Source of the DNA: Lineus longissimus
Taxonomy: Eukaryota > Nemertea > Pilidiophora > Heteronemertea > Lineidae
Assembly (NCBI RefSeq): GCF_910592395.1
Contig: NC_088309.1
Location: 28,586,599 to 28,646,598, forward strand
DNA: 60,000 nt
Direction of reading: 5' to 3'
Shown here one piece after another: positions 39,616-50,624 of the stretch. Numbering within the stretch: position 1 is the first letter of the stretch; every line of letters starts with the position of its first letter. Position numbers and translations under genes: made by a program. The notes under the pieces are model-generated. The model had not been told where the DNA came from, made no database searches, and saw only the letters and a list, made by a program, of their open reading frames with translations.

Positions 39616-41551
39616 AAATCATGTAAAAGTCAATCGAAATCGATTTGTGAGCTTACCTAAACAAATGGCACAAGATGAGTAATACAAATAATGATCATAC
39701 GATGATGTAGCTAACTGAGTATTTGTAAGGATCATCACATCATACTCCTGCTAATTGCATCATTTCAGCAACGGATTAGCTTTCAAATTCCTCACAAAGT
39801 CGACCTCAAGATGCAACAAGTGGTGATAACTCACTCATCGGAACTTGCTGATGCCATTCGGGTTAAAGTTTGCAAGAAATTCAGCTTGACTTTGACATTC
39901 TTTGAGTATTGGACATGCTTGACCTGCCAGTTTCAATCACTCTTACTCTAACCTCCAGAATCAGTTGCCACACAGACCACACAGACAAGTCAATCTTCCA
40001 GGCCAGGACGTCCTGCCTAAACTACAGATTGCGATGCCACTGATATCTCGTGAGATGATAGTCCTTATCCTGTCAACAAGTTCCCAGGGCGGTGATTTAT
40101 TTCCCGCCGAAGGTCCCCCTCAGCCCGCCAAGTATGTAAGGCAAGTCGCACTGTTTCCTTGTATCGACGCGGTGAGGTCAGCAAGCATGTGTCCGCTCTC
40201 CCACCCGGCCACTTGCGTATTCATAGATGACACGGAGCGTCTGAAAACCAGCTTGGACGCCATTGATTTTCGTTTGGAGATATAGCGTTATCAGAGGAAA
40301 TGTTGCAAGTCAAACGGCTCCCGGTATCTTGTGTGACATGTCGAGACATCTTTACATTGAAAGAGAGGGTAGAAGTCCCAGGCTCCCTCAGATTACACAT
40401 TGTCATGGACGTCAGCTCCGCGCTGATTGGGCTCTTGTGTCCCGGGACTGAGAGGGGATTCTAGCCAGCAGCAAACCAGTATTAGGTATGTGCATATGTG
40501 CTGCACATTGGTACGAGTACTTGTACATAAAGCCCATTGCTGTCAAGTCGTCTAACGGGGCAAATACGATGGGATACGGAAACTGGCTAGAGAACGTCAA
40601 ATGAATCCGGTCACATGGAACACTAAGCATCATGATATATGACGAATGCAAATGAGGCAAAAACTTGTATTGACTGAGTATTTACACGGTACAGTGGAAT
40701 CCCAGTAACAACAACCACTCATTGGACCCAGAGCAGAAAAAAAACAAATGAAAAAAATAATTGGAATTTCGTAATTTTTTCATCCTTCAGAGTAGAATTT
40801 TTTCAAAAGTTCAAAATTCTGAAAGATTTTCAAAGCCAAAAATTTTTTTGGGCTGATGATGTTTCTTCATTTTGAGCCAAAAAAAAAAAGTGAAAAAAAT
40901 ATTTGGACTCAGAAATTTTTTTCATCCTCAAGATTCTGACATACATTTACAACTGACCGCCTTTAAACCATTTAGCACAAGTTACCAGCAGTTTCGGTAG
41001 ATACCATGTGCAAAATGGTCGTAGCTAAATTGGCCGCCACAATGAAACGGTCTGTGGGAATGACATGTCTACTGTCAATGAGACCCGAACACACCACTCT
41101 GTCATTAGTCACACGTTAATTTCCTGAACGGGACAGCATAATTGCAACGACGACCATGTCACCACATCAGACTGGTTCCTGCACCCATCCTGGTCTCAAA
41201 TGTGTGTGCTTTGGAAGCGAATGACATGTTGACACATAATGGTAAAGTTGGGTTTAATGTGTTGAGTGTGGGCGCTACGGTGTGGGCTCGTCACTGATAT
41301 TCAAACACATGTGCCTGCCGTTGAAATCACAGAGGAACGACACTCTGCATGATTATTCTCATAAGGAACGGCACCGAACCAAATACTACCACTGCGCCAG
41401 AGTAAGTTGATAACAGTTACATAGGCAAAGATCCTAGGGGAAGGCACTTAGAGGAAATAGGTCCAACAATAGGTCACCAAATAACATTGTACTTGCAAAC
41501 AGTGTCATGAGAATAAAACTAAAAGGCCATAGAGGTGACATTCGTTGATGT
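39616..41551. repeat. Tandem duplication, copy 2 (1,936 bp)
   Basis: Second copy of the 37671-39606 segment in direct orientation; similarity stops at 41551, where TTTTGGCAG follows instead of AAATGATG. The apparent identity of the two copies means a very recent duplication, gene conversion, or an assembly error that placed two haplotypes or an unresolved overlap in tandem. Confidence 0.97.
40692..40935 (+). mobile_element. A/T-rich non-autonomous transposon-like repeat, duplicated copy
   Basis: This is the same element as at 38747-38990, carried along in the second copy of the tandem duplication and not an independent insertion. Confidence 0.5.
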
Positions 41552-44500
41552 TTTGGCAGTGGAGAATAGTATTGACAATCCTCTTGATGATTGTCACCTT
41601 CAACAAACCATCAATGAATCAACTGTATCCGCTCACACTGTGGAAGCCCAAACCTTTGATAAAAGTAAACAACAAATGTCACATGACATAACTAATTAAG
41701 GAGGGTAATTGTACTTGCCAGAAAAAACGAGTAGTCCATTGATGTCACCTACCTTTCGCTGGACAGTAAAAGAAATGAGACTATTATGATGATCCCAGCA
41801 GTGTAGTTGAGCCAACACGTTAGTCACTGAATCCATAATGAGCATATGCAACAAATGTCATCTTATCGACAACGTTCATAACGGAGTGATGCGATGCCGT
41901 GGCTGGTTCACGTCGACTGCCATTGCACGTCATGGACCACAGCTCATTTATACCCTGTGATGTCACATCGTGACAGGTGTGATCAACGGAGAAATGGAGG
42001 CTCCGAGGTCACTTATGATCGGCATACCACTGCCAAGGAAACATCGCCATCCGATGCACCGCATTTATTTCATGTCCTCAATCTGACATTCTGTTACATA
42101 TCTGCATGAAAAACTATCGGAGCAATTAATGACAAGTTTAATTGTTTCTCTATTATAATTAAGGTCACAAAACAGCAGCGAGTAATGTCAGGAATCTAAT
42201 GAGAAAAGGTCGATAAAAACGTGGATCATATCATTCAAGATTACAAGTGAAGACATTGAACTGTTTTTTGCAGACCAATTGGGTCACTCCATTCATAAAA
42301 TATTTCATCTCATTGATGTTTAGAGCTCTATTTCTTTTTCTTTTCAATCTCTGACACAATTGTTTTACAAATGCCCCATTCTGATTCTGCCTTGAGACTG
42401 TTTCTCGATGGCAGGATTGAGGGGGACAGACAAAACATTACCAAACACAGCACATCTCAACAAAGGCATAAGACAACAGATTATCAACAAACTTCACAGA
42501 AAAAACCTGCATCATTTCCATGGCATTCACTACAGTTTGCCCAGGACTCAGTGCCAAAATCAATGTAAAGTCGGTAATCCGTTGACCAACCACATATCGA
42601 CTTCTCTCCTGTCATCTTTTTTAGGCATCGCTAATCTCCGGTAACATACAAGCGACATGTGGAATCCTCTCATTATTTGTGGCTGACCGTGCTGTCATCG
42701 CGACTGGTCTTTAGAGTATGTCAGTCTCGCACAGGTCAGCAAGCTGCCAGAAGGGCGAGAGTATGAGAGCCACATTTGACCACATCACTTCAATGTGGGC
42801 ACTCAAAGTTTTTTAAGGAAAATTTGAAAAGTGCACCTTTTTTTGGCTTCCATACATTTTAAGACATACATGTCAACACTTTTTCCTATATATTCTTTTT
42901 TAGTCTGTTTTTTAGTGCATCTAGCTGACACAATCCTCATCTTCCCAAATATCAGACATTTTTTGAGGCAGAAAGAAATTTTGCATAATCTTGTCAGTAA
43001 ATGATGAAATGAAATAAAAGTTTTTTTCTGAATAATAATCTACAGCCTAGAATGCCAACTATAGTTACACTTTAGTTGAAGACCAGGCAGACAATTCCTT
43101 TCATGCAAATATGAAGTTGACTAGGATCATGAAACCTTCAACTTGTCAACAATTGAAAGCGGCTAAAGCAGGTTGAAAAGGACGGGTCTTAGCACTTGAA
43201 ATGTTGTGTGAAGATGTGATGTGCTGCCATCAGATCACTTCACCCCCATCCCTTCAAGCTCTTTCACGATACTTTCACACGTATGACTGGCATAAACGAC
43301 AGCAACAAGAATCTTGACTTCATATTCCGACAGAATCAGTAAGTTAAATCTTGAGATCGCTTCCTCAGGCGGCCGATTAGACACGATTAAATGGTCATGT
43401 CATATTCCATGATCCACTTCAATACCATTGTCATTCGTTCAGGAGGAACACTAAATGGGATGAATACTTTCATAAAGCTCATACACATCATATCTGACCA
43501 TTATTCCCCCCTCGAGTATGCGCAACACAACCAAGCAAAACCCATCACAATATAGTTCTCAACTTTTCTTGCGATAAGTACAAATATCAAATCTGTCTTC
43601 CCAAGTCAAAATGACAAACTGGATCACAGGTAGTTGACTTGGACTTATCGAGGCTAAGTGCTGCACAGGAAAGCCAGTTTACGCGGAAACAAATGTTAGC
43701 GAAGAGATGAGGTCACTTTCCAGAATGTCAAAATGGGGTGAAAGAAGCTTATCGAGCCCTCAGCCGGAGGATGTGACCAGAATCGGATCGCTGTCCATTA
43801 ATGATCAATGCAGAAAGCTGGTGTTGACAAACTGCGGCCCATGGGGCTGAACAGTTTCACGTCAAAGTCTAATCGGTCCACGGCGAGTCAATAGAGATCA
43901 GAGAGACCTGGAAATACCCACAGTGGCCGGAGCTTGACGCGCCGCTGCAAATGACAAATCTCCACATGGAGATAAAAGAGGAGTTAGCACCGGGGGTTTA
44001 TAAAGCGGCGCGCGCCATAAAGGCTATTATCTCGGACAGTCTTCCCTCAATATGGATTGTCCATAAAGTGTCAATAGCAGAGCGCGAGGGATTGGATGGC
44101 GAGTGCCTTCAGGCATCGTTCCAGCGCTGTAATGTGCTTGGACAGCTAATGTCCTAAGTGTGGCTTGGAATTGTTAGATGACTTGGACGGAGCATAACGG
44201 CTTAGAGGAGACTCTTAATATGCCCGTCCATGGAATATTGACTGGGCGATGACAGGCGGGATAGGCTGTCATCATGGCCAGATCAACAAGACGAGAAGCT
44301 GTTGATGGTCAGGTCGATATGGCACATGCCGCTGGTTTGGGAAAGTGACTTTGGGAGTGCCAAAGACATCACAGATAAGTAGATGGAGCTCACGCAAATG
44401 CTTGTCAATTGCATTGCTTTTAGCATACAACTTTGGTGGGGCACTTTCTGAGCCGAAGAAAGGTTGGATGGAGATAGTGCAAGGGGGTTATGGCATATCA

Positions 44501-47500
44501 AATATTGCATTGTATATATTGAGGGATGTGAATGATAACTGATACTTTATTGTGCAGAAGGACTTAAAACTTCCCATGCAAGAGTGAAGACAGTTCAACA
44601 AGTTTTATATGAGTGAGACCGAGACTAAAATCACACATCAAGGGAAGTTAAGTCATTAAGTGTCCTGCCCAAGGTCAGTAGCAAACTGCTGACAACCTGG
44701 ACCCCAACTCACTCTCCGAATGGGAACTTTGGGAATGATAGATAACATAAAACAGATGAGCTACAGAGTCATTTATCAAGGGCAAAAAGAAGACTGTTGA
44801 TCAGGCGGTGCACTGCTTGGACAAGCTGTCTACCGCACTGGCAACAGATCATCCTATGACTTATCCCCGATTTGCCGATTTTATGGGTCATTTCGCCGGC
44901 TCTAGCGAGTCTCTCGGAGACATATCACTGCCAACCTCCAGGCAGTGAATGAGATCACCGCAACGCGACCAAAATGACTCAGGTTATTGACAATGTTGGT
45001 CACGGCTGTAGTTTCGAGTTTGTTCATGAAAGCCATCAGAGTCAGAGTTAAGTATGATTAAATTAAACCTATACAAGATGTCACACCACAAGATGACTGG
45101 AGACACTCGATTGTTTTTTTATGGCTGGATCTGCGTTGATGGATGACATCCAATGAAGTCAGCTCAAGGATGGATGACTTCGCTGGCTCCAATGGTTCAG
45201 TGGTTGTCTGAGGAGATATTATCCTCAGCCCACAACTGTTTATTGCCTCAACCTACAGCTGATCTAGGCACACAGACCATGCACACTCACAAATATATAG
45301 AGTGCACAGGTCATCAATGGTAAGTAATGGGACAAGACAAGATAGAGTGTGAGTCATTTGTTGACCCGTCACACATACTGTATGTTAATTATTCACAAGT
45401 GACCACAGAAAAACACAACCCAAACATTGGTGAATATTTCAGTGACTGCTAATCACAAGGGACACACAGAATGGGTTCACTCAAAGCCAAGCAGATTTAC
45501 ATCAGTGTCCGGGCTTGCGGGAAGTCTGTTGTGTGTCACTGCAGTTTCTAATCAGTGCCAACCCTGACCCGTTCCACCACCAGATTAGTGTTACTCTCAC
45601 TGTTTGGTGTTAAAACACTCACTGATACTCAGCATCAGTGCCCCACTGCCCACAACACTCTTTTACAACCTCGGTCCTGCCTGTTCAGGTGGGAGGGGGT
45701 TAGGGCTTATTGCAGTAAAAACACATGTATGTTCCAACTGACTGTCAGGTATGGGACGAGGTTGGTGATGCTCCTTCCCATGAAGGATGGAGGCCAGCCT
45801 CCACTGAACCATCTCCACAGGAACACCAGCTTCCAACCTTTCTTTTCTTATCGCTACGCTGAACAAACTCAATGGAATCTCTGATGGTTCATTGCTGCGG
45901 CTCACTTGTCATCGGACCGAGCTGCTACCATCTGCCCGCCACTTAATCTACAACTTTTTAACAGCGATAAGGATGACAATCTTTCTTAAAGGTACAGTCC
46001 ACCTGTTGGTTCAAGTTCAAGGACACCAATACAAGCTACAGTAGCTATGGCACAGTTCTTCAAGCAAGTGAATGGCTAACTTCATTGCTCCAGTCAAAGG
46101 AAGTGAAAACCATCAAGAAGACAGACTCAAGACTAGAGCGAATAACATGCCAAGATATAGAGCACCACGCTTGACGTAGAGAGTCGATTAGAAGCCAGCG
46201 CAGATGCCTGAATCACGCCACTTTACCGTGAAATGCCAAAAGTGCACAGAGGTAAAAAAGTCAGTCGCCAGCAATCCATCTTTGATAATTTCTCTCGGTG
46301 AGCAGCGGTGAATGATGCTTGTAGCGTGTACCTGTCCTAGATTCATCACAGACACAGCTAACCTTGTCTACCTGGATGCGATACAGCTTCCCGTCATGAG
46401 AAACATTCACAACCTCGTCCCTCGGACACTACTACCCGAGATAAAAGCCATTCCATCTGACTACAACACCACAAGTTACCTGTGTTGGAAAAAAATCAAC
46501 AAAATTGTCTCGACCCAAAGACTTCAGTATCTCATTGAGATTTCCTCCACAGTCCGAGTCCTGTCATCCTTGACCACACCCATTTGGTGACTTCGTGTGA
46601 AACGACTTGAGAAGTCTGAAGTTGGTCAAGGTGTCAGCAGCCACAAATGCCATCAATACGACTCCTTGGGTCTCCTTGGGTCGAGGATGAAACATGGCAA
46701 GACTTATCATCTGTGCGTAGTCGAGAAGGTTCGTAAAGACGCACATCCTACGATTGGATGGTGATTAGTAAGAGAGCAGCATATCACATTGGTGAGCTCC
46801 GAGATGATTTGAAGCAGCTGACTAACAACTAGTGGTAGCTTGGCGGCCATTTTGTGGGCTTCAGTTGGCCGGAGCAACTTTTCAACTATCTTAGATGGTT
46901 TTTTTAAGACCACTGTCTAAACTGCTTCTCATTAAAGGTTAGAAAGAAGTTACATACTTTTACCACTCTCATTGGCGACTTAATACATCTTGTATCAAAT
47001 CACATGAAAAAGTCGCTTTAAAAATGCAATCAACAAGAACTAAAGGGTGAATAAGATGTGTAAATGTGATAATGTCGCATTACGATGTGACATTATGGAC
47101 GTCAGGCACTCATCGTCAGAACTCCATCTGAAACATTTATATCGTTATGTCTAATGGTCCGAAATGTACATATATTCCACGCTATAATTTCGTCATCAGA
47201 AGGAGAGGCTTAATGGTGGCCGATCATAAGTATTACATGTAATATTTGAGCAGTGGCTGTCCCATGGCATCAGGGATGAACCAATGATAGATGTCAAGAA
47301 CATCGCACTGTAAAGCTGGAAGCGCACAGAGGTAAACGTGGAAGAGATCTTCAAAGTCCTAAAATAACAAGAAACTTAAGCTTCAGATGCATTTTGTTGC
47401 CTGAGTTATCATCACTCTGTTCCATGCAAGGAGATCTCTCATGTCTTCATCTTTCCAACATATTCTCATTAAGTATATTTCTGATTCTCTTTTCTCAAAT

Positions 47501-48306
47501 ATGCCACAATCCCCAGGGCTGCATTGGATTTCATTGTGAACAGCCTTGAAACATGATGGGCTGGACAGTCTGTTGTATCATACCCTTGGGTATGGCATGC
47601 TTACGGCCATTACACATGGACAATAAAGTGGATCACTAATTCACTATGAGGAATCCATCTACTGAAAGAAAATATACTTTATGATAAAAGACTTGAATCA
47701 CCATCACAATTGAATGACCAATGGGCTTGGACCAAATCTAAGAACTGATTGACAACATGCCACGAAACAGCAAAGAAGGTGAAAGAGGCTTTGTGAATCT
47801 TATGTAACCCGCTCTTTGGAAATGACATGTTCAAGGGACAATGTGACCAGATTAAGGGACAATGTGAATGTTCTCTAAGTAAACCAAGCCTAATCATTTC
47901 CCCTTCACACTGACCATATTCTATTGTATTCTCTTTCATGCCCAATTTCCTACCAAAGTGTACCTCATACCATATGTGTCATGTTAATAATCTATGCAAG
48001 TCACAACACAAGTATATTGGTAATATCATGTAATTTGATAACTCAACCCATGATACATCACATACTACTGCGGGCCCGGCCCCAGATGCCCCCTGGGATA
48101 CCTCTAAACGCATCAAGAAGGGGACACCAGGAGTTAGAATAGACATTTGGAGACAATGTCCATGTATGATTCAGAGTCGCTCATCAGCGCAGGCTTTTAT
48201 GGTCCTAAACTGGCTGACTGTAGCAGAGTTATGGCTCTTTGATCTGAGGGAATATTTCCTCAGGGACGACACATATGTACATGAACACACTGGGCCAAAG
48301 CTTCAC
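41552..48306. other. Non-coding region between the duplication and the 98-bp array
   Basis: No gene could be identified here. A CpG-richer patch lies at about 43680-44260 and includes TTTATAAA followed by GCGGCGCGCGCC (43997-44016). Minus-strand open stretches near 46564-46913 and 47229-47345 look slightly exon-like, but I cannot assign them to any family (see findings). The rest is AT-rich and unremarkable. Confidence 0.45.
43880..44160. promoter_or_regulatory. CpG-rich patch with TATA-like palindrome
   Basis: CpG dinucleotides are visibly denser here than in flanking DNA (for example GACGCGCCGC and GCGGCGCGCGCC). TTTATAAA at 43997-44004 is palindromic, so it could act as a TATA box in either direction, and Hox/Cdx-like CCATAAA words flank it. 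The patch is about 26 kb upstream of the first recognised basonuclin exon. A promoter or enhancer role is inference; no transcript start can be seen. Confidence 0.25.
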
Positions 48307-49777
48307 TGGAGATGGTCCAAGGACAGTGAGTGTCCCTGCGCTCTCATACAGTGACCTTGTGACCTGTAAGCTATAGGTCAGCTTGGATACTGACTACAGA
48401 AACTTGGAGATGGTCCAAGGACAGTGTGATGTCCCTGAGCTCTCGTACGGTGACCTTGTGACCTGTAAGTTATAGGTCAGCTTGGATACTGACTACAGAA
48501 ACTTGGAGATGGTCCAAGGACAGTGTGATGTCCCTGAGCTCTCGTACGGTGACCTTGTGACCTGTAAGCTATAGGTCAGCTTGGACACTGACTACAGAAA
48601 CTTGGAGATGGTCCAAGGACAGTGTGTGTCCCTGAGCTCTCGTACGGTGACCTTGTCACCTGTAAGCTATAGGTCAGCTTGGATACTGACTACAGAAACT
48701 TGGAGATGGTCCAAGGACAGTGTGTGTCCCTGCGCTCTCATACAGTGACCTTGTGACCTGTAAGCTATAGGTCAGCTTGGACACTGACTACAGAAACTTG
48801 GAGATGGTCCAAGGACAGTGTGTGTCCCTGAGCTCTCGTACGGTGACCTTGTGACCTGTAAGCTATAGGTCAGCTTGGCTACTGACTACAGAAACTTTGA
48901 GATGGTCCAAGGACAGTGAGTGTCCCTGAGCTCTCGTACGGTGACCTTGTGACCTGTAAGCTATAGGTCAGCTTGGCTACTGACTACAGAAACTTGGAGA
49001 TGGTCCAAGGACAGTGTGTGTCCCTGAGCTCTCGTACGGTGACCTTGTGACCTGTAAGCTATAGGTCAGCTTGGCTACTGACTACAGAAACTTGGAGATG
49101 GTCCAAGGACAGTGTGTGTCCCTGCGCTCTCGTACGGTGACCTTGTGACCTGTAAGCTATAGGTCAGCTTGGCTACTGACTACAGAAACTTTGAGATGGT
49201 CCAAGGACAGTGAGTGTCCCTGAGCTCTCGTACGGTGACCTTGTCACCTGTAAGTTATAGGTCAGCTTGGATACTGACTACAGAAACTTGGAGATGGTCC
49301 AAGGACAGTGTGTGTCCCTGAGCTCTCGTACGGTGACCTTGTGACCTGTAAGTTATAGGTCAGCTTGGATACTGACTACAGAAACTTTGAGATGGTCCAA
49401 GGACAGTGTGTGTCCCTACGCTCTCGTACGGTGACCTTGTGACCTGTAAGTTATAGGTCAGCTTGGATACTGACTACAGAAACTTGGAGATGGTCCAAGG
49501 ACAGTGTGTGTCCCTGAGCTCTCGTACGGTGACCTTGTCACCTGTAAGTTATAGGTCAGCTTGGATACTGACTACAGAAACTTGGAGATGGTCCAAGGAC
49601 AGTGTGTGTCCCTACGCTCTCGTACGGTGACCTTGTCACCTGTAAGCTATAGGTCAGCTTGGCTACTGACTACAGAAACTTGGAGATGGTCCAAGGACAG
49701 TGTGTGTCCCTACGCTCTCGTACGGTGACCTTGTCACCTGTAAGTTATAGGTCAGCTTGGCTACTGACTACAGAAAC
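48307..49777. repeat. 98-bp minisatellite, 15 units
   Basis: Units recur every 98-99 bp; TGACCTTG falls at 48352, 48451, 48550, 48648, 48746 and so on every 98 bp to 49726. Each unit holds GATGGTCCAAGGACAGTG, CTCGTACGGTGACCTTGT and AGGTCAGCTTGG-type words. Variation between units is limited to scattered substitutions and one 1-bp indel. Ten of the 15 units have the exact double site TGACCTTGTGACCT; five have GTCACC in the second half. The array ends 38 bp from the DIRS retrotransposon. No long ORF spans it. Confidence 0.97.
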
Positions 49778-49815
49778 GATGCCTGTTGTCCCTAAGTTGC
49801 TGGGCACTCTTGAAT

Positions 49816-50018
49816 TCCCATTTCCTGTGGAAATGTGATTTTATTAGTTCATACCTACCCAGGTCAGACTTTTGCATATGTACTCATATCGGATCTACCC
49901 GAGGAATTATTTAACTAATTACATTAGAAAATAACCAGCCAGTTCACAAGGCTACGTCCAGGCGGCGCCCCTGTACAGCCCATCAACCGTGCAAGCCGCC
50001 ATATTGCCAGTACTTTTT
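49816..50018 (-). repeat. DIRS 3' inverted terminal repeat with outer extension
   Basis: Bases 49847-50018 are the reverse complement of 56406-56578, nearly perfect over about 170 bp. The outer 49816-49869 differ from the opposite end and match, inverted, the first half of the internal complementary region. Confidence 0.93.
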
Positions 50019-50069
50019 ACTCAAGCAACTCAAGTAAGTCCCGTTGCTGTGGGGACGGACGGGTGGGCA

Positions 50070-50165
50070 GTCTGACCTGGGTAGGTATGAACTAATAAAA
50101 TCACATTTCCACAGGAAATGGGAATTTTATGTCGTTCATACTCTACCCAGGTCAGACTTTTGCAT
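50070..50165 (-). repeat. DIRS internal complementary region (96 bp)
   Basis: Bases 50070-50123 are the reverse complement of the outer left end (49816-49869), and 50124-50165 are the reverse complement of the outer right end (56547-56588). The two parts abut without a gap, so the region equals the reverse complement of the joined termini of a circularised element. In the DIRS replication model this region templates restoration of the ends and circle formation. Confidence 0.92.
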
Positions 50166-50624
50166 CGAATACCAACAACCTAAGGAAGGTGGGTAAACGT
50201 GACTTACCATGTAGCGACGTGAACTGTCTCCAAGCCGCATAGCAGAACCCAACGGGTGAGACCGGGATAACCAGACCAAAGAGAAATGGGGATGCTCATG
50301 GCTCAACGGTCAGGCCACCATATAAAAGAATAATGGAAAGGCCTTAAGGTTATCAACTACCCCCTAGAGTAAGGTAGCACATCGCATGGTACTTGCTCAG
50401 CACACACCTCGCCAAAAGAATGTGTGGACTTAAGAGGGTAACCACCCTCTGCGTGCGGGGACAACCCACAAAGTCTAGGCGGCTCAACCTAAGACATCCG
50501 GACGGGGCACATGCACAGGGGAACCACGTCCCGGCATGAATGTCCGCACCTCCCCCCCATCTTTAGAGGGAAGGACGGAGAATCCGGAGTGAGGAGTCCG
50601 GCGGGTAGGCTAGGCAGGGAGAAC
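50166..50624 (-). other. DIRS 3' non-coding segment
   Basis: This segment lies between the recombinase stop and the internal complementary region. It has no ORF with recognisable content and is presumably the 3' untranslated part of the retrotransposon transcript. Confidence 0.6.
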
